Of a DNA stretch of 33,452 bases, positions 24,794 to 31,013 are shown piece after piece. How positions within the stretch are numbered: position 1 is the first letter of the stretch; every line of letters begins with the position of its first letter. Source of the DNA: an uncultured Bacteroidales bacterium. GTDB lineage: Bacteria > Bacteroidota > Bacteroidia > Bacteroidales > P3. The translations under genes were made by a program, and so were the position numbers. The DNA lies in contig CAKZZD010000048.1 of the NCBI GenBank assembly GCA_937886715.1, forward strand, positions 1 to 33,452. The letters are read 5' to 3'. The notes under the pieces were generated by a model. The model saw nothing but the letters and a program-made list of their open reading frames with translations, had not been told where the DNA came from and searched no databases.

Positions 24794-25777
24794 ATGACCG
24801 AACGCCAAACTGCCTACACCGCCCTCCTGATGCGCCACCGCGATATGCTCTGGCGCATGTGCTGGAACCGCGCCGGCGGCGACCGCGACAGATGCCAGGA
24901 CCTGTTGCAGGAGGTGTCGCTTGCGCTGTGGGAGAATTACGACAAGCTGCGGCCCCACTCGGCTGCCGGGCAGGAGCGCGCCTGGGTGCGCTGGCAAGCC
25001 CGCTCGGTGTTCTACCAGATGGGCCGGCGCAAGACGCCCGACATGTTGCCCCTTTCCGACCACCTTTCCGACACTTTGGCTGCCGACGACGACCGTCGTC
25101 GCAGCGAGCTGATCGACGACCTCCTCGCCGCCCTTGGCCCTGACGATCAGCGCATGGTGCGCCTCTATCTGGAAGGCTACCATGGCGATGAGATCGGGAC
25201 TGCGATGGGTGTCAGCCGCGACACGGTGTATCAGCGCATGCGGCGCCTGACCCAGAAGTTGAAAAACGTAGCCCTCCTGCTCCTCGCCCTCCTCCTCACC
25301 ACGCTGGTGGCTGTGGCCGTGGTGCCGCAATGGCGCGAGAGCCTCTTCGGCGGCGGCCAAGCCGACGAAGAGCCCGTGGACACCCTCCCCGCGGCTGCGC
25401 CCCCGGTTGTGGCTCCGCCCGTGCCGGCCGACACCGCCATGGCGCCGGCCGAAGTGGCGAAGGCGGTGCGCGAGAAGCTGGAAGTGCCAGAGCGGCTTCC
25501 TGCCCTCGACCCCTTGGATGCCGACGAGGATATCCAGCGGTATGTGCCGTCCGTCGGTTCCCGCAAGGCGCATGTCATGGTGGCCGACAACCGCTGGCTG
25601 ATTATCACCGGCGCCGAAGGCGAGCAGGTGCGCGTCTACGACCGGCGTGGCCTACTGGTGGCTTCGCAGTTGGCTGACACATTGTGCATTATCGACCTCA
25701 GCCAGTGGTCGGGTTTTGCCTATCAGACATTCACCTTCAAGATCGGCGACCACAAGGTGCAGGCAGTCACCCTGTAG
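24794..25777 (+). CDS. Membrane-tethered ECF-like sigma factor with periplasmic sorting-domain-like C-terminus
   Basis: A 327-residue protein with an unusual architecture. Residues about 7-75 are sigma region 2 (LLMRHRDMLWRMCWNRAG, CQDLLQEVSLALWENYDKL). Residues about 105-158 are sigma region 4 with a helix-turn-helix (GPDDQRMVRLYLEGYHGDEI, then SRDTVYQRMRRL). Residues about 159-178 form one hydrophobic membrane segment directly after region 4. A Pro/Ala-rich linker follows (190-240). Residues about 255-327 look like a small beta domain (NRWLIITGAEGEQVRVYDRR, GFAYQTFTFKIGDHKVQAVTL) resembling the C-terminal half of a T9SS type A sorting domain, without the YPNP start. The sigma part would be cytoplasmic and the tail periplasmic. 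No separate anti-sigma gene is adjacent, so sensing may be built in. It is divergent from the LRR T9SS cargo gene and shares its promoter motif. Confidence 0.85.
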   Translation: MTERQTAYTALLMRHRDMLWRMCWNRAGGDRDRCQDLLQEVSLALWENYDKLRPHSAAGQERAWVRWQARSVFYQMGRRKTPDMLPLSDHLSDTLAADDDRRRSELIDDLLAALGPDDQRMVRLYLEGYHGDEIGTAMGVSRDTVYQRMRRLTQKLKNVALLLLALLLTTLVAVAVVPQWRESLFGGGQADEEPVDTLPAAAPPVVAPPVPADTAMAPAEVAKAVREKLEVPERLPALDPLDADEDIQRYVPSVGSRKAHVMVADNRWLIITGAEGEQVRVYDRRGLLVASQLADTLCIIDLSQWSGFAYQTFTFKIGDHKVQAVTL

Positions 25778-25833
25778 GCCCACGAAGGAGACAAACCGTT
25801 TTCTTCGAAGCGCATTCTGCCAAATTTCCCTTG

Positions 25834-25877
25834 CAGGTCGGCAACAGGTCGGCAGCAGGTCGGCAACGGGTCGGCAA
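25834..25877 (+). repeat. Four tandem copies of an 11-bp unit
   Basis: CAGGTCGGCAA, CAGGTCGGCAG, CAGGTCGGCAA and CGGGTCGGCAA follow one another without spacers. The unit length (one helical turn) is not a multiple of three, and the block lies about 60 bp after the sigma gene stop, so it is not coding. Confidence 0.85.
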
Positions 25878-26110
25878 CAGCTTGTCATCCAGTGCCGGAG
25901 ATGGAGAGGGGTTGGAGGAGGGTTGGAGGGGAGTAGGAGTTGGGTAGGAGTTGATAAGGAGAAGGTGTTGAGGGGCAGAGAGTTGCAGAAGTAGTAAAAA
26001 ATGGCGAAAATTTATCGTTTTTCGATAAATGATATCGGTTGTCGGGGTGGAGTTGGAGGAGGGATGGGGAGGAGGAAAAAGAGACTTTGGGGCAGGAAAA
26101 TGAAAAAAAA

Positions 26111-26141
26111 TTGTGGGGAATGAAAAAAGTGTGTATCTTTG
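26111..26141 (+). promoter_or_regulatory. Promoter of rpsP
   Basis: TTG at 26111-26113 and TATCTTTG at 26134-26141, spaced 20 nt, match the Bacteroidota promoter pattern. The start codon of rpsP is 53 nt downstream. Confidence 0.75.
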
Positions 26142-26194
26142 CAGTCTGATTAACGATCAACAATTTTTAATAAACAATTTAAAAACAACAAGTT

Positions 26195-26755
26195 ATGCCA
26201 GCAAGAATTAGATTGCAACGTCATGGTAAGAAGAATCAGCCCTTCTATCACATCGTTGTTGCGGATGGTCGTGCACCTCGAGATGGAAGATTTATCGAGA
26301 AGCTTGGCACTTACAATCCGTTGACGAATCCCGCTACGATTGACCTGAACTTCGACCGCGCTGTTGAATGGGTCAAGAACGGAGCCCAGCCCAGCGACAC
26401 TGTGCGTCACATCCTGTCGTATAAAGGTGTTCTCCTTCGCCGTCACCTCCAGATCGGAGTGGAGAAGGGTGCCATCAGCCAGGAGCAGGCCGATGTGAAG
26501 TTCAACGAGTGGCTGCAGGCCAAGGAGGCCAAGATTGCCAACGTGAAGTCTGAGGTGGAGAACAATGCCCGCAATACGCGCAAAGCCCGTCTCGAGGCCG
26601 AGAAGAAGGTGAACGAGACCAAGGCTGCCGCCATCGCCGCCAAGCGTCAGGCTGCTGCCGAGGCAGAAGCTGCCGCCAAGGCTGAGGCCGAAGCTGCTGC
26701 CAATGCCGAGGGCGATGCCCCCGCTGCCGAGACTGAGGCTTCTGCCGAAGCTTAA
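26195..26755 (+). CDS. rpsP: 30S ribosomal protein S16
   Basis: S16 is an early-assembling protein of the small ribosomal subunit. Residues 1-80 are the conserved domain (PARIRLQRHGKKNQPFYHIV, then GRFIEKLGTYNPLTNPATI and DTVRHILSYKGVLLRRHL). Residues about 100-186 form a long helical extension very rich in Ala, Glu and Lys, with a last part that is mostly Ala and Glu (AEAAAKAEAEAAANAEGDAP). Bacterial S16 is often about 80-90 residues; extended forms of around 180 residues are usual in Bacteroidota. It has its own promoter, and a hairpin terminator lies between it and rimM, so downstream expression would need read-through or another promoter. Its pairing with rimM is the common bacterial order. 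Confidence 0.98.
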   Translation: MPARIRLQRHGKKNQPFYHIVVADGRAPRDGRFIEKLGTYNPLTNPATIDLNFDRAVEWVKNGAQPSDTVRHILSYKGVLLRRHLQIGVEKGAISQEQADVKFNEWLQAKEAKIANVKSEVENNARNTRKARLEAEKKVNETKAAAIAAKRQAAAEAEAAAKAEAEAAANAEGDAPAAETEASAEA

Positions 26756-26781
26756 TGGATTGAGCATTGAAAGAACAATCG

Positions 26782-26817
26782 GGAAAGTGGAAACGGAAGT
26801 GTTCCACTTTCCTTTTT
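26782..26817 (+). terminator. Terminator between rpsP and rimM
   Basis: GGAAAGTGGAA (26782-26792) pairs perfectly with TTCCACTTTCC (26802-26812) and is followed by TTTTTA. It probably sets the ratio of rpsP to rimM transcript. Confidence 0.8.
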
Positions 26818-26840
26818 ATTTATGAATAGGTGAAAGAAGC

Positions 26841-27380
26841 ATGACTATTGAAGAATGTTACAATTTGGGGCGCGTCACGAAGATGTGGGGCGTGAAGGGG
26901 CAGGCGGTGCTTTTCCTGGACGTGGATGCGCCGGAGGACTATGCCGAGCTGGATTCGGCCTATGTGGAGGTGAAGGGGCGCCTGGTGCCTTATTTCTTCC
27001 ATATCGACAGCATGACGGGCAACAAGGCTGTGGTGACCTTTGAGGATGCCACGCCCGAGCAGGTGTCGATGCTGGTGGGCTGTGACCTTTATCTGCCGCT
27101 GGAGCTGCTGCCGAAGCTCGACGGCAACCGCTTCTATTTCCACGAGGTGGTAGGCTTCGACGTGGTTGACGAAGAGTATGGCGATGTGGGTACGATAGCC
27201 AGTGTGATCGATTATCCGGCGCAGCCGTTGTTCCAGATCATGAAAAACGGTGTCGAAGTGCTGATTCCGATTGTCGACGAGGTGATAAAAGAGGTGGACC
27301 GCGAGCATAAAACCATCCGGGTGGCTGCGCCTAACGGTTTGATAGACTTGTATCTTGGCGATATCAACAAGAAGTGTTGA
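26841..27380 (+). CDS. rimM: Ribosome maturation factor RimM
   Basis: RimM binds S19 and helps mature the 3' domain (head) of the 30S subunit. The 179 residues show the N-terminal RimM beta-barrel (about 8-85, NLGRVTKMWGVKGQAVLFLD) and the C-terminal PRC-barrel (about 98-172, FYFHEVVGFDVVDEEYGDVG, then VLIPIVDEVIKEVD). The length is normal. It lies 85 bp after rpsP behind a terminator hairpin. I see no -7 box directly before it, so it probably depends on read-through from rpsP. trmD and rplS, common members of this operon elsewhere, are absent. Confidence 0.96.
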   Translation: MTIEECYNLGRVTKMWGVKGQAVLFLDVDAPEDYAELDSAYVEVKGRLVPYFFHIDSMTGNKAVVTFEDATPEQVSMLVGCDLYLPLELLPKLDGNRFYFHEVVGFDVVDEEYGDVGTIASVIDYPAQPLFQIMKNGVEVLIPIVDEVIKEVDREHKTIRVAAPNGLIDLYLGDINKKC

Positions 27381-27413
27381 AATGTTTTTCTCCGCCAATA
27401 GGGAAAAAATACA

Positions 27414-27421
27414 TATTTTTG
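27414..27421 (+). promoter_or_regulatory. -7 box for the traR/dksA-like gene
   Basis: TATTTTTG lies 18 nt before the ATG at 27440, just after the rimM stop. It predicts a very short leader and argues against the longer frame that starts upstream at 27374. No -33 TTTG is visible. Confidence 0.6.
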
Positions 27422-27439
27422 TCGCCAAATTCGAGTGTT

Positions 27440-27844
27440 ATGGAAAAGAAAGCAAAAAACACGCAGGAGAAAAATTGTTATTCGCCAGAGGAGCTTCAGG
27501 AGTTCAAGGAGTTGATACTTGCCAAGATAGCCAAGGCGGAAAAGGACTTGGAGATGTTGCAGCAGGCCGTTGCCGGCAGTGAGAACGACGTCAGCGACAC
27601 GGCGCCCACGTTCAAGACATTGGAGGAGGGAAGCAACACGTTGCTGAAGGAGGAGAACTCGAAGCTGGCCGCCCGTCAGCAGAAGTTTATCCGCGATCTG
27701 CGTGCGGCGCTGATCCGCATTGAGAATGGCACGTATGGCATCTGCCAGGCCACGGGCAAGCTGATTCCGAAGGAGCGCCTGATGATCGTGCCGCATGCCA
27801 CGATGACGGTGGAGGCGAAGAACGAGAGCAAGAAGAGAAGATAA
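27440..27844 (+). CDS. TraR/DksA family protein (reduced zinc-finger type)
   Basis: A 134-residue DksA-like protein. Residues about 15-95 form two helices of a coiled-coil hairpin (SPEELQEFKELILAKIAKAE, then NTLLKEENSKLAARQQKFIR), the part that enters the RNA polymerase secondary channel in DksA. Residues about 97-121 are the zinc-finger region: GTYGICQATGKLIPKERLMI, then VPHATM. Only C102 of the usual four cysteines is present; H119 is retained and the other Cys positions are replaced, a pattern common in Bacteroidota homologues. Zinc binding is therefore doubtful. A role in stress-linked transcription control is expected from the family. The start follows from the promoter and from the good N-terminus. 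It is followed by a hairpin terminator. Confidence 0.88.
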   Translation: MEKKAKNTQEKNCYSPEELQEFKELILAKIAKAEKDLEMLQQAVAGSENDVSDTAPTFKTLEEGSNTLLKEENSKLAARQQKFIRDLRAALIRIENGTYGICQATGKLIPKERLMIVPHATMTVEAKNESKKRR

Positions 27845-27873
27845 TCTTTCTCATCATAACTTTGGTAATGCGT

Positions 27874-27907
27874 GAGGCATCCTTCAGTGGGTGCCTCTTG
27901 TTTTATT
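27874..27907 (+). terminator. Terminator of the traR/dksA-like gene
   Basis: GAGGCATCC (27874-27882) pairs with GGGTGCCTC (27889-27897) with one G-U pair and is followed by TTGTTTTATTT. Confidence 0.8.
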
Positions 27908-27926
27908 TGCTGCGGGGAGTGGGGGG

Positions 27927-29603
27927 CTACAGGCGCGGGATGGCGTTGATGAGGGTGCGGGTGTAGTCGGTCTGGGGGTTGGAGAATATCTGGTCGGGGG
28001 TGCCCGATTCGACGATGCGGCCGTGCTGCATGACCATGATGCGGTCGGAGAGGTATTTCACCACGCCAAGGTCGTGGGTGATGAAGAGGTAGGTGAAATG
28101 GTAGTGGCGTTTGAGGTCGTTGAGCAGGTTGAGCACCTGGGCCTGCACCGACACGTCGAGGGCGGATACCGACTCGTCGCAAATCACCAGTTCGGGGTTG
28201 AGAATGAGTGCGCGTGCGATGCAGATGCGCTGCCGCTGGCCGCCGCTGAATTCGTGAGGGTAGCGGTGGTACCATTCCGGCTGGAGGCCGACCTGCTGCA
28301 TCAGTTGCATGACGCGGTCGTGCAGGGCTGTGCGGTCGAGGTGTGAGGGGTTGTGGACGACGAGAGGTTCGGCGATGGCGTCGCCGACGGTGATGCGAGG
28401 GTTGAGCGAGGAATAGGGGTCCTGGAAGATGATCTGCAGTTTGGTGCGCAGGGTGCGCATGTGGTGAGCGTCGAGCCGGTCGAGGGGCGTGCCGCGGTAG
28501 GCGATGGTGCCGTCGGAATGGTCGATCAGGCGGAGTATGGCGCGTCCGAGTGTGGACTTGCCGCATCCGCTTTCGCCGACAAGGCCGAGGGTTTCGCCCT
28601 CGAAGATGTCGAAAGAGAGGTCGTCGACAGCCTTGAGCGTCTGTAGTGGCTTGCCGAAGATGTTCTTCTTGAGGGTGTAGGTCACGTCGAGGTTGCGCAC
28701 GGAGATGATGGGTATGGCGGGGTCGGGGAGGGGCTCGGGCTGCCTGTCGCCGCCGGCGCTGTAGGTGCCGTCGAGGAACTCCTGGACGGTGGGCAGCCTG
28801 AGGGGGCGGCTGTCGAGGGGCGGCCGGCAAGCGAGGAGTCCTTGGGTGTAGGGCTGGCTGGGGTGGTGGAGCACATGGTCGGCGGTGCCGTATTCGACGA
28901 TGTGGCCGCGGTACATCACAGCGATGTCGTCGGCGATCTGGTTGACCACGCCCAGGTCGTGGGTGATGAAGATGATGGAGATGCGGTGGCGTTGCTGCAG
29001 CTGTTTGAGCAGCTGGAGGATGGCATGCTGGACGGTGACGTCGAGGGCGGTGGTGGGCTCGTCGGCAATCAGGATGTCGGGGTTGCAGGCCAGCGCCATG
29101 GCGATCATGACGCGCTGTTTCTGGCCGCCGCTGATTTCGTGGGGATAGCTGCTGAAGATGCTTTCGGGCCGTGGCAGCTGCACCTCGTTGAAGAGGTCGA
29201 GGGTGCGCCGGCGTGCTGCGTCGAGGTCATGCTCGCCGTGGGCACGCATCATCTCGATCACCTGTGCGCCGCACCGCTGCATGGGGTTGAGGCTGGTCAT
29301 GGGCTCCTGGAAGATCATCGAGATGTGGCCGCCGCGGATGTCGCGGAAACCCTGTTCGTCGAGGTCGAGCAGGTTGATGGGGCGGCCCTCGCCGGGGAAG
29401 AAGGTGGCGCTGCCGCCGACGGCGGCATTGGTGGGGAGCAGCCCCATCAGCGCCAAAGAGCTGACGGATTTGCCGCTGCCCGACTCGCCGACGATGCCGA
29501 GGGTGCATCCGCGGCGAAGGCTGTAGCTGATGTTGTCGACCACCTTGGCGCCGCCGAAGGCGACGGACAAATCGGAGACCTCTAAGACATTGTCATTCTT
29601 CAC
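27927..29603 (-). CDS. Fused two-domain ABC transporter ATPase, oligopeptide/nickel type
   Basis: A 558-residue protein carrying both ATPases of a Dpp/Opp-type importer in one chain (DppD plus DppF, as in YejF or GsiA). Domain 1 has Walker A GESGSGKS (39-46), signature SGGQKQR (158-164) and Walker B DEPTTALD (181-188). A short oligopeptide-type C-terminal region follows (about 248-285, HPSQPYTQGLLACRPPL). Domain 2 has Walker A GESGCGKS (343-350), a second SGGQRQR signature and Walker B CDESVSALD. It would power import of peptides or similar solutes at the inner membrane. No permease or binding-protein gene is adjacent, so its partners are encoded elsewhere. I saw no TAnnTTTG box upstream. It converges with the traR/dksA-like gene and is divergent from rocD. 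Confidence 0.93.
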   Translation of the reverse strand: MKNDNVLEVSDLSVAFGGAKVVDNISYSLRRGCTLGIVGESGSGKSVSSLALMGLLPTNAAVGGSATFFPGEGRPINLLDLDEQGFRDIRGGHISMIFQEPMTSLNPMQRCGAQVIEMMRAHGEHDLDAARRRTLDLFNEVQLPRPESIFSSYPHEISGGQKQRVMIAMALACNPDILIADEPTTALDVTVQHAILQLLKQLQQRHRISIIFITHDLGVVNQIADDIAVMYRGHIVEYGTADHVLHHPSQPYTQGLLACRPPLDSRPLRLPTVQEFLDGTYSAGGDRQPEPLPDPAIPIISVRNLDVTYTLKKNIFGKPLQTLKAVDDLSFDIFEGETLGLVGESGCGKSTLGRAILRLIDHSDGTIAYRGTPLDRLDAHHMRTLRTKLQIIFQDPYSSLNPRITVGDAIAEPLVVHNPSHLDRTALHDRVMQLMQQVGLQPEWYHRYPHEFSGGQRQRICIARALILNPELVICDESVSALDVSVQAQVLNLLNDLKRHYHFTYLFITHDLGVVKYLSDRIMVMQHGRIVESGTPDQIFSNPQTDYTRTLINAIPRL

Positions 29604-29651
29604 TTAAAGTGCTGTTTAAAAAATTAACGCCGAATATCAGAAAAAAGTGTG

Positions 29652-29659
29652 TATATTTG
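29652..29659 (+). promoter_or_regulatory. -7 box of rocD
   Basis: TATATTTG, a match to TAnnTTTG, lies 52 nt before the rocD start. The -33 position is AT-rich without a clear TTTG. Confidence 0.65.
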
Positions 29660-29711
29660 CAAAACTTTTCGAAGTTGAAAGCATTCACGAAACCAATTAA
29701 TATATTGAGTT

Positions 29712-30932
29712 ATGACAAAATCTGAGCAATTCATGGAGATGGAGGCCCGCTATGGTGCCCACAATTATCATCCGCTACCCGTTGTCCTGGCGAAAGGCGA
29801 AGGAGCCTTCGTGTGGGATTGTGAGGGAAAGAAATACTACGACTTTCTCTCGGCGTATTCTGCTGTGAACCAGGGCCACTGCCACCCGAAGATAGTGAAG
29901 GCCATGTGTGACCAGGCCCACGAGCTGACCCTCAGCAGCCGTGCCTTCTACAACAACTGTCTGGGCGAGTGGGAGAAATATGTGACCGAATATTTCGGCT
30001 ACGACAAGGTGCTGCCGATGAACACCGGTGCCGAGGCTGACGAGACCGCCCTGAAGCTGGCCCGCCGCTGGGGTGTGGTGAAGAAAGGCATCCCCAACGA
30101 TGAAGTGATGATTGTCTGCTGCGAGGGCAATTTCCACGGCCGCACCATCACCATCATCACGATGAGCAACGACCCCGAGAGCTACGCCAACTATGGTCCC
30201 ATGACTCCCGGCTTCCTGCGTATCCCCTACAACGATCCCGAGGCGCTTGAGAAATGCCTGGCCGAGCACGGCAAGAAGGTGGCCGGATTCCTGGTGGAGC
30301 CCATCCAGGGCGAGGCCGGTGTCTATGTGCCGGACGAGGGCTACCTCAAGAAATGCTACGACATCTGCAAGAAATACAATGTGCTGTTCATGGCCGACGA
30401 GGTGCAGTGCGGTATCGCCCGTACGGGCAAGATGCTGGCTTGCGACCACGAAGGCGTGCGTCCCGACCTGCTCATCCTGGGCAAGGCCCTCGGTGGCGGC
30501 GTGATGCCCGTCAGCGCCGTGTTGGCCGATGACGACATCATGCTCAACATCAAGCCCGGTGAGCACGGATCCACCTTCGGAGGCAACCCCATCGCCGCCA
30601 AGGTTTCGATCGCTGCCCTGCAGGTGATCAAAGACGAGCACCTGATGGAGAATGCCGAGCGTCTTGGCAAGATCTTCCGCGAGGAGATGTCGAACTTCAA
30701 GAGCCCGATGATCGAGAAGGTGCGCGGCAAGGGTTTGCTGAACGCCATCATCATCAAGCCGCACAACGGCAAGGAGGCGTGGGATGTCTGCCTGAAGATG
30801 CGCGACTTGGGCGTGTTGGCCAAACCCACCCACCAGCACATCATCCGCTTCGCACCCCCGCTGGTGATCACCGAGGAGCAGCTGCGTGCCGCCATGGAGC
30901 TCATCAAGGAGGCCATCCGTTCGTTTGAATAA
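29712..30932 (+). CDS. rocD: Ornithine--oxo-acid (delta) aminotransferase
   Basis: This PLP enzyme converts ornithine and 2-oxoglutarate to glutamate-5-semialdehyde and glutamate, linking arginine and proline metabolism in the cytoplasm. The 406-residue protein is a class III aminotransferase of normal length. It shows YYDFLSAYSAVNQGHCHPKI near the start, the PLP phosphate region (MNTGAEADETALKLARRWG), the PLP-ring Asp in LFMADEVQCGIARTGK, and the PLP lysine K258 in LILGKALGGGVMPVSA. GEHGSTFGGNPIAA follows as in other ornithine aminotransferases, and conservation along the whole length favours this over acetylornithine or GABA aminotransferase. It has its own promoter box and ends in a terminator hairpin. 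Confidence 0.93.
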   Translation: MTKSEQFMEMEARYGAHNYHPLPVVLAKGEGAFVWDCEGKKYYDFLSAYSAVNQGHCHPKIVKAMCDQAHELTLSSRAFYNNCLGEWEKYVTEYFGYDKVLPMNTGAEADETALKLARRWGVVKKGIPNDEVMIVCCEGNFHGRTITIITMSNDPESYANYGPMTPGFLRIPYNDPEALEKCLAEHGKKVAGFLVEPIQGEAGVYVPDEGYLKKCYDICKKYNVLFMADEVQCGIARTGKMLACDHEGVRPDLLILGKALGGGVMPVSAVLADDDIMLNIKPGEHGSTFGGNPIAAKVSIAALQVIKDEHLMENAERLGKIFREEMSNFKSPMIEKVRGKGLLNAIIIKPHNGKEAWDVCLKMRDLGVLAKPTHQHIIRFAPPLVITEEQLRAAMELIKEAIRSFE

Positions 30933-30959
30933 ACCATCCTCATAGACAGGACCATCCCA

Positions 30960-31001
30960 GGCGGATTGCTGCCATCCGGCGATAGCGGCAGTCCGCCTTT
31001 T
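30960..31001 (+). terminator. Terminator of rocD
   Basis: GGCGGA at 30960-30965 and TCCGCC at 30992-30997 close a long stem that continues inward through TGC/GCA pairs with a few mismatches, followed by TTTT. A possible earlier start of the next gene (30966) lies inside this hairpin, which supports the later start at 31014. Confidence 0.75.
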
Positions 31002-31013
31002 CCGTTCATCACC

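Larger units (their letters stand above)
25778..26194. other. Non-coding region between the sigma factor gene and rpsP
   Basis: About 416 bp without a supportable gene. It contains the 11-bp tandem repeat (25834-25877), two G-rich, purine-biased tracts (about 25903-25976 and 26043-26096), a perfect 8-bp hairpin ATTTATCG/CGATAAAT with a T5 loop (26010-26030) and the rpsP promoter (26111-26141). The G-rich tracts have several runs of three or four G and could fold as G-quadruplexes. Short frames on either strand have no recognisable protein features. Confidence 0.65.

Noticed and set aside
25834..25877. The 11-bp tandem repeat considered as a CRISPR array or iteron origin.
   Set aside because: Units are contiguous with no spacers, only four copies exist, and there are no cas or replication genes nearby.
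27676..28830. A 384-codon minus-strand frame overlapping the ABC ATPase gene.
   Set aside because: It is a Pro/Arg/His-rich frame-shifted reading of the ATPase gene and continues into the opposite-strand traR/dksA-like gene.
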